Positions 7,680-16,086 of a DNA stretch of 41,810 nt are shown piece after piece; the first letter of the stretch is position 1; every line of letters starts with the position of its first letter. Under the pieces are notes generated by a model. The model saw only the letters and a list, made by a program, of their open reading frames with translations. It ran no database searches and had not been told where the DNA came from. The position numbers were made by a program, and so were the translations under genes. Origin of the DNA: a virus; the IMG/VR virus record IMGVR_UViG_3300044971_003230, positions 1 to 41,810 of that record. The stretch is one strand, 5' to 3'.

Positions 7680-9176
7680 ATGGCTAACCCATCCGCACCG
7701 ACGACCGCGCAAATCATCGCGTCGCTTGGCACCAAATCCCAGGAACAGTCCTGGGTCCGCAACGTTGTCGCCGGTCACCTGGCGAAGAACCCCTTCACCC
7801 GCCTTTCCAAGGGCCTGCTCGGCGGCATGCCGATCATGACCCACGGCGACTTCAAGAACCTGCGTGGGCAGACCGTCAACATCACGGTCGAAGCCCCGCT
7901 CGGCGGCCCCGGCCGTCAGGGCGCCGGTCAGGCTCGCTCCGGTTACGGTGAGAACATCAAGCGTTACGTGTTCTCCGTCTCCATGGGCAACCACTGGAAC
8001 GGCGTCTCGCAGAACAACATCACCGCCGCGCAGACCATCATGGGCCTGGGCAGCTTCGACCTCAACGTCCGCGAGAAACTGAAGCCTTGGTTCGCCCAAG
8101 CGCACGCGTGGATGACCGAGGCCGAGATCCGCGCCAACGCCGCCACCAACGCGGCTCGCCTGCGGCTCTTCGGCGGCGGCCGCATCTCCACAGCCACCCT
8201 CACCGGCGCCGACACTGCGGACCAAAACCTGTTCCGCAAGATCAGCGACCGCCTGACGGAAAACCAGGCCATGCCCTTTGCTGTTGCGAAGAAAGGCAGC
8301 CAGGAGATCGAGAAGTTCCTCATCATCGCGCCCCACCAGGCCCTTGAGGACCTGCACGCTTCCGGCGGCTGGCAGACGCTTATGGCCCAATCCGGGCTGC
8401 GCGGCGCCGACAACTACCTGTTCACCGGCGAAATGCCCGAATGGGCCGGATCCGTGATCCTGCCGTGGCAGGTCCAGAACTCCACCGCCGACGGCCCCCA
8501 GGGCTCGTTCTCCGCTCCGGTGCTCTACCTTGGCGAAACCATCGCTGCAGGCACGGCTGCCTTCGACGTCAAAGGCGGAGGCAACACCACCGCTGCAGCG
8601 CTGACCGACCGCCTGTACACGCTGTTCTTCCCTGGTGCGGAGTTCACGATGTTCGAGCAGACCAAGATCGCGTCCGAAACCTCGACCAAGTACCTGCTTG
8701 GCCGTGACATCACGACCGGCAAGTTCGCGTTCATGTCCTACACGACCAACAACGGCAACAAGATCACCGGCGTCAAAAAGCTCGGCAACGGCTCCGGCGG
8801 CACCGTCATCAACACGCTCGGCGACATCAGTTGGGCTTCCCCAGGCGTCTGGGCCAACAAGTTGCTCGACATGAACACCGAGGCCCTGACCGTGGGCTCT
8901 CCCGTGTGGCCGTGCAACTCGAAGGGCCAGTGCTACCGCGACGTCTACGGCATCGCCCAGCACTGCCTGACGCAGATGTGGGGCTCGGTCGACGGAACCA
9001 CCGCCATGGGCCGGCGCACCAAAAACAACGACGACGACCACCAGCGCTTCGCCGAAATCGGCTTCGAGGAGCAGTGGGGCATCAACGGTGTACGCGACGC
9101 CAACGGCCTCTACAGCGGCATTGTCATGGCCACCGTCGCCTGGAATCCGGACGGCGCGCCGACCAACATCAGCTAA
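7680..9176 (+). CDS. Major capsid protein, N4 gp56 (DUF4043)-like
   Basis: 498 residues. The N-terminal third carries LRGQTVNITVEAPLGGPG and a YVFSVSMGNHWNGVSQNNI strand-turn pattern like the E-loop/beta region of N4 gp56-type HK97-fold capsid proteins. Then come a long helix (LNVREKLKPWFAQAHAWMTEAEIRA) and a beta-rich C-terminal half containing YTLFFPGAEFTMFEQ. Length matches the family (about 350-500 residues). Position after the scaffold-like gene and before adaptor/tail genes agrees, and codon choice is strongly C/G-ending as expected for a highly expressed virion gene. The start ATG follows a CACCACCACT leader with no Shine-Dalgarno. Confidence 0.75.
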   Translation: MANPSAPTTAQIIASLGTKSQEQSWVRNVVAGHLAKNPFTRLSKGLLGGMPIMTHGDFKNLRGQTVNITVEAPLGGPGRQGAGQARSGYGENIKRYVFSVSMGNHWNGVSQNNITAAQTIMGLGSFDLNVREKLKPWFAQAHAWMTEAEIRANAATNAARLRLFGGGRISTATLTGADTADQNLFRKISDRLTENQAMPFAVAKKGSQEIEKFLIIAPHQALEDLHASGGWQTLMAQSGLRGADNYLFTGEMPEWAGSVILPWQVQNSTADGPQGSFSAPVLYLGETIAAGTAAFDVKGGGNTTAAALTDRLYTLFFPGAEFTMFEQTKIASETSTKYLLGRDITTGKFAFMSYTTNNGNKITGVKKLGNGSGGTVINTLGDISWASPGVWANKLLDMNTEALTVGSPVWPCNSKGQCYRDVYGIAQHCLTQMWGSVDGTTAMGRRTKNNDDDHQRFAEIGFEEQWGINGVRDANGLYSGIVMATVAWNPDGAPTNIS

Positions 9177-9208
9177 GGGTTTGACTACACGTCAGTAACC
9201 CTGATAAT
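9177..9208 (+). promoter_or_regulatory. Recurrent control site copy 3 with a promoter-like -10
   Basis: GGGTTTGAC-TACAC-GTCA-GTAACCC at 9177-9201. The TTGACT inside it (9181-9186) lies 16 nt before GATAAT (9203-9208), giving a good sigma70-type promoter. This is the clearest case in which the palindrome overlaps a -35 box. It would drive the 9262 gene and the tail genes. Confidence 0.6.
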
Positions 9209-9210
9209 CT

Positions 9211-9238
9211 GACCCGGCTCCCGAAATGGAGTCGGGTC
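9211..9238 (+). terminator. Strong hairpin after the capsid gene
   Basis: GACCCGGCTCC and GGAGTCGGGTC pair over 11 bp (one G-U) around loop CGAAAT, followed by AATTCTTT. It is terminator-like for the capsid transcript. Because it starts at the predicted start site of the promoter just upstream, it may instead cap the 5' end of the tail mRNA. Confidence 0.5.
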
Positions 9239-9261
9239 AATTCTTTCCAGCACGCACCACC

Positions 9262-9858
9262 ATGTACCAGCTTCGCTTTCTTATCGGATCCCCCAGGCGC
9301 AACGCTCCGCACATTTTCAACCACCGCGACTACCGAGGGCAGCGCACGCAGCCGGATCCGATGCACCCGGATTACATGACCTACGTCTGCGAGCCGACAC
9401 CAAGCCTGTCCAGTCACGGTGTCATGCTGCTGCTCATGGAAAACGCCATTCAGCACCAGCCCAACAGCCGCCTGCTCCCCATCGTAGAGCTCTACAACGA
9501 GCAGACCGGCGACCGCCTGCCGCTTCAGGGCAACGAAATCGTCCTGCGCCGCGAGGACCTTGAAGCCGCCAAACGTGCGCTGGAAGCGAATCAGACAACG
9601 ACGACAGAAGTCGAAACAAAACAGCCTGCACAGCCCCAGGAGCAGCCCGAACTGCCCGAGCCGAGCACGCCCCAGGAACCACCGGCTCCGACCTTGCTGG
9701 ACCGCATCAAGGAAGCCATCGCCGCAGGCAACAAGACCGCCGTCATGCTCTCCAACGAGCTCGGTGTGAGCAGTGACGCCATCAAGGACGCCGTCGCGGC
9801 CGAAGGCTCCGGACTGCAAAACAAAGGCGGCTGGATTAAGCCGCTGGCGACCGAGTAA
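9262..9858 (+). CDS. Head-tail region protein with C-terminal helical/winged-helix-like domain
   Basis: 198 residues, unrecognised. The first ~110 residues are a compact domain with several His/Tyr/Pro (HIFNHRDYRGQ, PDYMTYVCEP) and a QGNEIVLRREDLEAAKRALE helix. A Gln/Pro/Glu-rich linker follows. The last ~50 residues (LLDRIKEAIAAGNKTAVMLSNELGVSSDAIKDAV ... GGWIKPL) look like a small helix-turn-helix fold. The ATG at 9262 is preferred over an upstream in-frame ATG because the latter lies inside the hairpin. It sits between capsid and adaptor genes; a structural role is likely. Confidence 0.55.
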   Translation: MYQLRFLIGSPRRNAPHIFNHRDYRGQRTQPDPMHPDYMTYVCEPTPSLSSHGVMLLLMENAIQHQPNSRLLPIVELYNEQTGDRLPLQGNEIVLRREDLEAAKRALEANQTTTTEVETKQPAQPQEQPELPEPSTPQEPPAPTLLDRIKEAIAAGNKTAVMLSNELGVSSDAIKDAVAAEGSGLQNKGGWIKPLATE

Positions 9859-9882
9859 CCACAGCACCAGCACAGCACTACC

Positions 9883-10767
9883 ATGGGCGCCGCATCCGAC
9901 TTCCGCAGCTACGCCATGCCATACATCGGCATCGGCAACGTGAACCTCATCGGCACCCAGGCGTCAGCGCGCATGATGCAGGACCTCAACAAGGCCCTGA
10001 CCGAACTGTTCGCCAACGAGCAGCGCGAAAAACTCAGCCTGCAGGTGCGCGGCCCAACAAGCGTCACGATCGACCAGGTCACCAACGGGTCCACGGCAAT
10101 CACCTTCACCGGCATGCAATCCTGGATGGTTGGCTGCACGATCGTCATCACCGGCGACGCCCTGCAGAACCAACTGGAAAAGCGTGTGTCGGCCTCCGTC
10201 GCCCTGAACGCGCCCTACCAAGGCGCCACGCAGAGCAACGTCAGCGCCGTCGTCTATCAAGACGTCCTCAACCTGACCACCGAGGCCAAGGCGATCTACC
10301 CGCCGGCGCTGCTCAATAACCAGTACTTCGTTGAGCCGCTCAATTCCCGCGCGGCCCTGGAAAACCAGCGGACGGTCTGGCGCGACGAGTACAACGCCGT
10401 GCCCAAGATCAGCAGACGCCCGCAGTGGTCCATCCTGGAGGACAACCTACAGTTCGAGCAGACCCCGACCTCACGCATCGTCTTTGACTCGCTGCCGGAC
10501 ATTTTCTACGTTTGGAGCGCTGAGGCCGAACTTGCCGCACCAAGGGTCACTTCCTGGAGCGACGCCAGGGACTTCTTCATGCCTGGCCGGGAGGACGAGC
10601 TGATCCTGTTCCCGATCGCCCTGGCTCACTTTGCCTCCTGGCCAAACTTCCTCGCCGACTCACAGACGCGCCAGATGGTGCTCTCACAGGCCAACGACGC
10701 CCGAGCCCGCTGGAGCGGCCGAACCAAGGGATTCACGCACACGGCTGTCGACGTCGACTCCTGGTAA
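9883..10767 (+). CDS. Head-tail adaptor / tail tubular A-like protein
   Basis: 294 residues. Mixed alpha/beta, with an N-terminal helix set (ASARMMQDLNKALTELFANEQREK), a beta-rich middle (STAITFTGMQSWMVGCTIVITG) and a C-terminal region with WxDE, SLPDIFYVWSAEAEL and helices ending in SDARDFF and LADSQTRQMVLSQANDARARW. Size and position between the capsid gene and the 909-residue tail gene match the adaptor/gatekeeper (gp11-like or tail tubular A) slot of podovirus maps. This is placement-based; no signature motif is claimed. Confidence 0.5.
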   Translation: MGAASDFRSYAMPYIGIGNVNLIGTQASARMMQDLNKALTELFANEQREKLSLQVRGPTSVTIDQVTNGSTAITFTGMQSWMVGCTIVITGDALQNQLEKRVSASVALNAPYQGATQSNVSAVVYQDVLNLTTEAKAIYPPALLNNQYFVEPLNSRAALENQRTVWRDEYNAVPKISRRPQWSILEDNLQFEQTPTSRIVFDSLPDIFYVWSAEAELAAPRVTSWSDARDFFMPGREDELILFPIALAHFASWPNFLADSQTRQMVLSQANDARARWSGRTKGFTHTAVDVDSW

Positions 10768-10781
10768 CACCAGCACCTACC

Positions 10782-13511
10782 ATGCCCACCACCCCGATCA
10801 AAGCCTTCGGCCCCGTCTCGAGCCTCACCGAAAGCACGGAGATCGGCAGGTACACCACCCGCGCCACCAACATCCTCCTGCGGCCGGATAAAGGGTTTCG
10901 CGGCATTCCCATTTATCATCGGCTGTTCGGCAGCAACAGCGTCACCAGCGTCCAGGACACCATCCGCAACCTCACGTTCGGAGGCACGCCCATCGGCGAC
11001 ACCTCCGGCCGCCGAGCCGCAAACAAGACGGTCGCCGTGCAGGTCGAGTGCCAGGCCAACCACTGGCTGCTGTTCTACGACCTGACAGCCACCAGCAAGC
11101 CCGCCCGCGGCTGGTTCTACCTGGGCGAAAAAGGCACCGTGCCAGCCACCCTGAACCTCGATGCAGGCACGATCACTTACACAGTACTGGCTGTGGGACT
11201 GGACGCCCGCGCCCGCTGGTATGGCACCCGCACGTTTTCGCAGTGGATGCTCGGCAACGGAGTCGATGACAACGCCATCGTCCAACTCAACCGCACGGCC
11301 ACCCCAGGCATCTGGCGCAAGGCAGCCAGCAATGCGCGCCCAGCAGCCCCGGTCATCTCGCTTGTGCCACCGTCGAGCTCCGGGCTGGTGCAGGCATCCT
11401 GGACGGTGGACACCAGACTGAAGATCACCGCCAACGACGAAAACTACGCCGGCGCCGCTGGCAACGACCGCATCAGGGTCACCATCAACCCAACCGTCGC
11501 AGCCATTACATCCACCCTGACCGGCACCGGCTCGCCGTTGGTTGACCCATACAACTACACTGTGACCGGCGGTGCCACGGCCGCCGGAACCACCATTACC
11601 TACCCGAACGCCAGCGCGATCCGCGACTATATCAACGCTGACACCAAGGTGCTCACCATCCTCGAGGCCCTGCTGACCGGCAGCGACGCCCCGATTTCCA
11701 CGCTCCAGGGTCCAACCTACCTGTCCGGCGGATCCGGCAGTGGATCCTCGACCGGATTCTCCGACCGCACCGCGACCGTCATCGCACGCTACTGGGACCC
11801 CGGGCAAGAACAACTTGGCTACGAAGGCATATCGAGCGACGAGAGCAACACCCTGGTCATCAGCGCATCTCAAAACTACGACATCCGCGTGCGGCTTACT
11901 CCGGACGCCAGCGCCGAAGGCGGCCGCTTCCCGTTCATCCGCATCTACCTCAACTTCACGGATGCGGACGGAAACGAAATCTGGTCGCTCATGAACCCGA
12001 ACGACCCGATCCCGAACAGCACTGCCGCGACACAGACGTTCTCTGCCAACACGACCACAGATCGCCTGACCACCTCGACTGCTCACGGGCTGTCCGTAAA
12101 TGACATAGTGCGCCTGACCACAACAGGCACGCTGCCCGCACCCCTGGCTGCATCTACCGACTACGTCGTCGTCGCTGTGCCCACCTCGACCACCCTGCAG
12201 CTGGCAACAACAGTCGGAGGCACCGTCATCAACGTCACCACCACAGGAACCGGCACCCACAGCCTGCAGCAGCAACGCATAGTGCAGCTGGGCACCAACA
12301 GCGAGATTGGCAGCGCCATGAGCGAGGACCAGAACAGGCCCCTGCCGCACACGCACCACTCCATGGCCAACAACCAGGTCTGGCGCGCCGGCGTCACCGG
12401 CTACCAGGAACGACTGTACGCAAGCAAGGCCGCCACGGTGGACGAAATCGCCCCGGAAGGCTGCAACACCGAGGACTACACCACCGTTCAGAGCACGTCG
12501 AGTGCCGCAGGCAGCAACCGCATCTCCGCTGTCTACACCGACGGCCAATGGCTGCACCTGCACACCCCGGCAGGGATCCTGCTGGTCGACCCCACCAACC
12601 CACTGGCACCGCCGCGCGAGCCGCAGGTCGGCACCGGCGCCATCAACGGCGCCACCATGGTCGCCATGCCTGACCGCCGCATCTTCTACATCGGCGCCGA
12701 CGTGTCGCTCATGGCTTTTGACGCCAGCATCCAGTTGCAAGAGATCGTCGGCAACGCCAGCACCGCATCCGCCCAGGCGACGGCCTACCTGCGCGCCAGA
12801 GTCGACACCAATGCCCTCGCCGCCAATGCCGATCGCGCCCACGCCTACCTGGACGCGCCCGGGCAGCTGCTGTGGTTTTACCTCCCCGGCACGGCCGGCG
12901 ACCTGGTCGGCTTCGCCTACGACCTGATCAACGACGGACTGGTCGGCGAATTCACCTTCCCGCGAGTCTACGCCAGCGCCATGATGCAAAAGACGCGGCC
13001 GGAGATCACCTTTGTCGACGAGGACGGCAACATGTTTTACACCGACCCAACGACCCAGCCGGACGCGTCCGACAACTACGGAGCCCAGGGCGCATTCACC
13101 CCGCAGGCCACCGGCGCGGCCGTGCCGGTCGCTGACAATGGCTACGGCAACGTCATCTACGATGCCGGATCCGGGAACCAACGCTACCTGCGCGCGGCGT
13201 GGAGCTACCTGGAAACCGGCTTCTTCGACCTGGGCGACCCGGCCACCCGCAAAGCCTTCCAAGCCTTCATTTGGCGCGTTACCGCCGGATCCCGCGCCAT
13301 CGTGCAGGTCACCTTCGAGGACATGTCCGGCAACACGGAGTCCTTCACCTACGGCGACGTCGGCGACTACGGAAGCAACCACCGGATCAACCTCATGATG
13401 AGCGACAGCGCAGTAAAAATGAAGATCGCCGTGCTCCAAGCCCAGCAAAAGAAATGGGCCGTGCGCGACTGCGCCTTCGCCTGGACCCCCCAGGCATTTG
13501 CCAACATCTAA
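10782..13511 (+). CDS. Large tail protein (nozzle/tail tubular B-like)
   Basis: 909 residues, beta-rich throughout. The N-terminus (IPIYHRLFGSNSVTSVQD) and repeated ARYWDPGQEQLGYEG, QNYDIRVRLTPD and FIRIYLNFTDADG segments suggest a propeller or stacked beta-sandwich tail nozzle. Residues ~418-500 (TDRLTTSTAHGLSVNDIVRL ... TDYVVVAVPTSTTLQL ... TGTGTHSL) match the small inserted beta domain found in many phage virion proteins. A Gly/Ser linker (GGSGSGSS) lies near residue 320. It follows the adaptor gene by 14 nt and is the longest virion gene of the 5' half. It most likely forms the distal tail tube or nozzle. Confidence 0.55.
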   Translation: MPTTPIKAFGPVSSLTESTEIGRYTTRATNILLRPDKGFRGIPIYHRLFGSNSVTSVQDTIRNLTFGGTPIGDTSGRRAANKTVAVQVECQANHWLLFYDLTATSKPARGWFYLGEKGTVPATLNLDAGTITYTVLAVGLDARARWYGTRTFSQWMLGNGVDDNAIVQLNRTATPGIWRKAASNARPAAPVISLVPPSSSGLVQASWTVDTRLKITANDENYAGAAGNDRIRVTINPTVAAITSTLTGTGSPLVDPYNYTVTGGATAAGTTITYPNASAIRDYINADTKVLTILEALLTGSDAPISTLQGPTYLSGGSGSGSSTGFSDRTATVIARYWDPGQEQLGYEGISSDESNTLVISASQNYDIRVRLTPDASAEGGRFPFIRIYLNFTDADGNEIWSLMNPNDPIPNSTAATQTFSANTTTDRLTTSTAHGLSVNDIVRLTTTGTLPAPLAASTDYVVVAVPTSTTLQLATTVGGTVINVTTTGTGTHSLQQQRIVQLGTNSEIGSAMSEDQNRPLPHTHHSMANNQVWRAGVTGYQERLYASKAATVDEIAPEGCNTEDYTTVQSTSSAAGSNRISAVYTDGQWLHLHTPAGILLVDPTNPLAPPREPQVGTGAINGATMVAMPDRRIFYIGADVSLMAFDASIQLQEIVGNASTASAQATAYLRARVDTNALAANADRAHAYLDAPGQLLWFYLPGTAGDLVGFAYDLINDGLVGEFTFPRVYASAMMQKTRPEITFVDEDGNMFYTDPTTQPDASDNYGAQGAFTPQATGAAVPVADNGYGNVIYDAGSGNQRYLRAAWSYLETGFFDLGDPATRKAFQAFIWRVTAGSRAIVQVTFEDMSGNTESFTYGDVGDYGSNHRINLMMSDSAVKMKIAVLQAQQKKWAVRDCAFAWTPQAFANI

Positions 13512-13522
13512 GCCCGCGTTTA

Positions 13523-13545
13523 GGGTTTGACTGCCTGTCAAACCC
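13523..13545 (+). promoter_or_regulatory. Recurrent palindromic control site, copy 4 (perfect arms)
   Basis: GGGTTTGAC-TGCCT-GTCAAACCC: 9-bp perfect arms, 5-nt centre, 23 nt before the ATG of the 13569 gene. GAATAA follows about 8 nt downstream. It separates the tail genes from the next block. Confidence 0.6.
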
Positions 13546-13568
13546 AGGGGAGAATAAACAACCTCCCC

Positions 13569-13934
13569 ATGATTTACGAAGGAAAACTCTACGGCAAAAT
13601 CGGCTCGCGCTACATCCCGCTGAAAATGACCAGCGATGATGTCGATGAACTGAAACAACGCCACACCGAGATCTGCACCCGCCTGCAAGAATGCGTCCAA
13701 AAGCACCAGATCGGCCTGGGAGGCGAAAAGATAGATCAACTGGTCTGCGATCACATCGAGGCCCAGGCCTCCCAGATCGAAGCCATGCTGGAGGCGATCC
13801 AGGAAGCTCACAAGATCATTGAGGTGCTCAACATGGACGCCCTGGATAACCACAAAGAAAACTGGCCGCGAGCCAACGAGTGGCTGCAAAAGCACGCCGC
13901 CTTTGCCAACCGTAAACTCACCCCACAGGAATAG
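13569..13934 (+). CDS. Small helical protein
   Basis: 121 residues, not recognised. A short beta start (MIYEGKLYGKIGSRYIPLKM) is followed by long amphipathic helices (DDVDELKQRHTEICTRLQE; DHIEAQASQIEAMLEAIQEAHKIIEVLNM), suggesting a coiled-coil dimer. It is the first gene after the perfect palindrome and 4 nt before the winged-helix gene. It could be a virion or regulatory accessory protein. Confidence 0.55.
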   Translation: MIYEGKLYGKIGSRYIPLKMTSDDVDELKQRHTEICTRLQECVQKHQIGLGGEKIDQLVCDHIEAQASQIEAMLEAIQEAHKIIEVLNMDALDNHKENWPRANEWLQKHAAFANRKLTPQE

Positions 13935-13938
13935 CCCC

Positions 13939-14427
13939 ATGTTTCTGACCGATCAACGGCGCGTGTTTGGTGACATCCTGCCTCCAAATCTTTCCGAGGA
14001 GCAGCGCAACCAGCTGTGGCACTTTTTCCGGGCTGGCGTCGAACTTGGAGCCATTCAGCGAGTGACCGCCGACACCGCCGACATCTGCCGTCAACCCGCC
14101 CCATCGCTATTGAGCCCGACCGCAGTCTGGCAATCCTGGCGCAGGATCAGCAAGGTATTCGCTGGCAAGGTCGACGCCTGGATGCACCTCGTCCGCATCG
14201 CCGCCGCTGGCGACCAGGGAGTGACGCACGGCGACCTGTTCCCAACCACCAACTGCTGGTCCCAGCTGAACAAATACAAAGCGGCCGGGCTGATCACCAC
14301 CACCCCTCGTCCGGCTGCGCGCACAGGCAGCGCCACCGGCGGCCGCCATCGCCTGGTCATCACCATCACCGCAAAAGGACTCGACTTCCTGCGCATGGCT
14401 CACCCAATCCACGACACCAACCCATGA
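13939..14427 (+). CDS. Winged-helix protein, candidate transcription regulator
   Basis: 162 residues. The C-terminal ~85 residues (LVRIAAAGDQGVTHGDLF ... CWSQLNKYKAAGLITTTPRP ... RHRLVITITAKGLDFLR) have the helix-helix-wing order of MarR-like winged-helix folds: a recognition helix followed by a basic beta-hairpin. The N-terminal half is helical with Trp and Arg. It is one of few DNA-binding candidates in the window apart from the XRE repressor, so it is a possible reader of the repeated palindrome or a late-gene activator; this is inference. The stop overlaps the next start as ATGA. Confidence 0.5.
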   Translation: MFLTDQRRVFGDILPPNLSEEQRNQLWHFFRAGVELGAIQRVTADTADICRQPAPSLLSPTAVWQSWRRISKVFAGKVDAWMHLVRIAAAGDQGVTHGDLFPTTNCWSQLNKYKAAGLITTTPRPAARTGSATGGRHRLVITITAKGLDFLRMAHPIHDTNP

Positions 14428-15157
14428 CCCTATGGCTTCCAAAACACCTCACCCCAAGCCTGAACACACTGATGGGCGCGCACTGGTCGGTCTACCGTCG
14501 GCAGAAGCAGGAAACCGCCAGAGCCATCGCGTCCGCATTGAACGCCGATCCGTCGCTCCGCTCGATGCCGACAACTTCGCAGGCGGTTGCAAAGCTCTCA
14601 TCGATTGCCTGCGGCAGTCGGGCATCATCGAGGACGACGACCCCGAAAGCCTCGAAGTCACATTTGCCCAGGTTCGAGTCCGCCACAAACGCGAGGAAGG
14701 CACCCTCATTGAGGTCCAAGGCCCGGATCACAGACTGCAGACCGAAGGAGGAGCAATCGCCTTCACCAGCACCAAAGACAGCCAAGCCAAAGCCACCGCC
14801 GCGCTACGGTTTGCGGCCGAAAATGGCCTGGTGAAGTTTCCAGCGTCTTTTGACAGCGTGATCAGCCAAGCACGCCAGGCTGCACACAAAGCCATCGATA
14901 CTCACCTGCGCACCATTATCATGAACCTGGAAGGCGGCAAAATGCCACCGCAGGACGACATTGCAGCCCACGCATCTCGTATTATCCATGCCCGGACCTC
15001 GGCCAACATCGGCGAAGAATACCGCTGGCGAGGCTGCCCAATCCTGAAAGTGATTTGGTGGCCAGAATGCGAGCCTGGCACCCCGCAAAAGCTGGTCGAG
15101 ATCCAGCCGCTGGTCAAAATTCCAGGTTTGACACCGGCGTTCAAACCCGCAGAATAA
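14424..15157 (+). CDS. rusA: RusA-like Holliday junction resolvase, split by an apparent -1 frameshift
   Basis: The N-terminal RusA pattern (LPKHLTPSLNTLMGAHW, an analogue of PPSxNxxW) is read from the ATG at 14424. The catalytic core RVRIERRSVAPLDADNF ... CLRQSGIIEDDDPE, with Asp-x-Asp-Asn and the DDD cluster that binds metal in RusA, is only found in the frame beginning nominally at 14432. The switch must fall near 14512-14535. No classic slippery heptamer is visible there, so an indel (real or sequencing) is the simplest reading. Downstream of the core are ~140 extra residues, longer than ordinary RusA (~120). RusA resolves branched recombination or replication intermediates before packaging. 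Confidence 0.6.
15125..15147 (+). promoter_or_regulatory. Variant palindromic control site, copy 5
   Basis: GGTTTGA and TCAAACC are separated by 9 nt rather than by the family spacing. The site lies inside the 3' end of the RusA-like gene and 24 nt before the next ATG, so it matches the family position but not its spacing. Confidence 0.35.
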
Positions 15158-15171
15158 CTGCGACCTCCCCC

Positions 15172-15501
15172 ATGGCATTCAAAGACCCAGAGCAGCAACG
15201 GCTGTACCTCGCGGAATACTACCGCAAAAACCGCGACCGGATCATCCGTGAGCGGCTCAAGCGCCGTGAGCAAAACCTCGCCGGAGAACGCGCCCGGGAT
15301 GCCGAGAACAACAGCAAACGAGGCCACCAAAAACGCCCACGCGGCGCATACGCTCGCCCGGAGCTGCACGTGACCCCGAAGAGGGGATGGCACCTGCTGG
15401 AAGGTTTCCTCTACTTCTCCACCCGCAAGGGGTTTACCCTGGCCGACGTCGAAGCGATCCTCGCCACGGCCAGAAAGCTCGAGAAAAAACAGCAACCATG
15501 A
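15172..15501 (+). CDS. Small basic protein
   Basis: 109 residues, strongly basic (KDPEQQRLYLAEYYRKNRD ... RERLKRREQN), with an N-terminal helix rich in Arg/Lys/Tyr of the kind seen before HNH or zinc modules, though no HNH residues follow. The C-terminal ~45 residues contain WHLLEGFLYFSTRKGFTLADVEAIL. Nucleic-acid binding is plausible. The ATG follows GACCTCCCCC and the stop overlaps the next gene as ATGA. Confidence 0.5.
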   Translation: MAFKDPEQQRLYLAEYYRKNRDRIIRERLKRREQNLAGERARDAENNSKRGHQKRPRGAYARPELHVTPKRGWHLLEGFLYFSTRKGFTLADVEAILATARKLEKKQQP

Positions 15502-16007
15502 AACACACACTGCTCACCATTCTGGCGGTCCTCGTCACCGCCGGCGCCACAACTGGCCAGCAACCCTGGAATTCCAGGTCCGGACAGCCCTGGAAGGGCA
15601 CCCTGCGCATGCTGGACGGATCCACCCTGTCCAACTGCACCGTCGAAAAGGTCGTCGGCAGCAAACTGCAGGTCAACCACGGTGGCACCCTCTACGGCAT
15701 CCCGATCACCAGTCTGACGCCAGCCTCCAAAGGCGCTTTGGGTCTTGGGTCACCCTATGAAGCACAGGCCTACGCCGAGCAACAGGCAGCGGACGCGGCC
15801 GCACGCAAGGCAGCCTTGGCCGCCGAAATCGACCAGCACCTCGCCAAGGCCCAGGCACTCAAAGAGGAACGGCTCGCCCGCGAGGCGAAAGCCGCCAAAC
15901 GGGAGGCCGAAATGCAGCGCATGCGAGAGCAGGCGCAGCGCGAGCGCGAGATTGAAGCTATCGAAGCCGTCGCCCGCGCCTTGCAGCAGCGACAAACCAA
16001 ACGCTGA
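15498..16007 (+). CDS. Secreted SHD1-like protein with C-terminal coiled coil
   Basis: 169 residues. The Sec-type signal peptide is MKHTLLTILAVLVTAGATTG, with cleavage likely after residue ~20. A short beta domain follows (KGTLRMLDGSTLSNCTVEKVVGSKLQVNHGG). It resembles the SHD1-like 'effect of hydroxyl/amino-acid' modules common in Verrucomicrobiota and Planctomycetes exported proteins. Then comes a long charged helix (residues ~100-165, EAEMQRMREQAQREREIEAI). It would act in the periplasm or at the surface of the infected cell. It is the main hint to host lineage. A terminator follows, ending this unit. Confidence 0.55.
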   Translation: MKHTLLTILAVLVTAGATTGQQPWNSRSGQPWKGTLRMLDGSTLSNCTVEKVVGSKLQVNHGGTLYGIPITSLTPASKGALGLGSPYEAQAYAEQQAADAAARKAALAAEIDQHLAKAQALKEERLAREAKAAKREAEMQRMREQAQREREIEAIEAVARALQQRQTKR

Positions 16008-16020
16008 AAATCACCCTCGG

Positions 16021-16048
16021 AAAGCCCGGTAATCACCCGGGTTTTCTT
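16021..16048 (+). terminator. Rho-independent terminator
   Basis: AAAGCCCGG pairs with CCGGGTTTT (one G-U) around loop TAATCAC and is followed by CTT. It closes the transcript after the secreted-protein gene; the next control site starts 10 nt later. Confidence 0.75.
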
Positions 16049-16058
16049 GAGCCTCAAA

Positions 16059-16079
16059 GGTTCGACCACACGTCCATCC
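16059..16079 (+). promoter_or_regulatory. Recurrent palindromic control site, copy 6
   Basis: GGTT-CGAC-CACAC-GTCC-ATCC, between the terminator and the terminase small subunit candidate, 7 nt before its ATG. The right arm is degraded, while the CGACCACACGTC core is identical to copy 1. Confidence 0.5.
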
Positions 16080-16086
16080 GATCGCC

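Noticed and set aside
7452-9041. 529-codon open frame on the - strand opposite the major capsid gene
   Set aside because: It lies opposite the capsid gene, whose protein has a recognisable family pattern; no promoter, leader or domain supports the antisense frame.
10626-13940. 1104-codon open frame on the - strand opposite the tail genes
   Set aside because: It is antisense to a well-supported tail gene and its control region; such long shadows arise from the strong C/G third-position bias of this genome, and its predicted protein has no plausible domain.
14500-14540. Programmed -1 frameshift site in the RusA-like gene
   Set aside because: No X-XXY-YYZ slippery heptamer is present in the zero frame where the switch must occur, so an indel is the simpler explanation.
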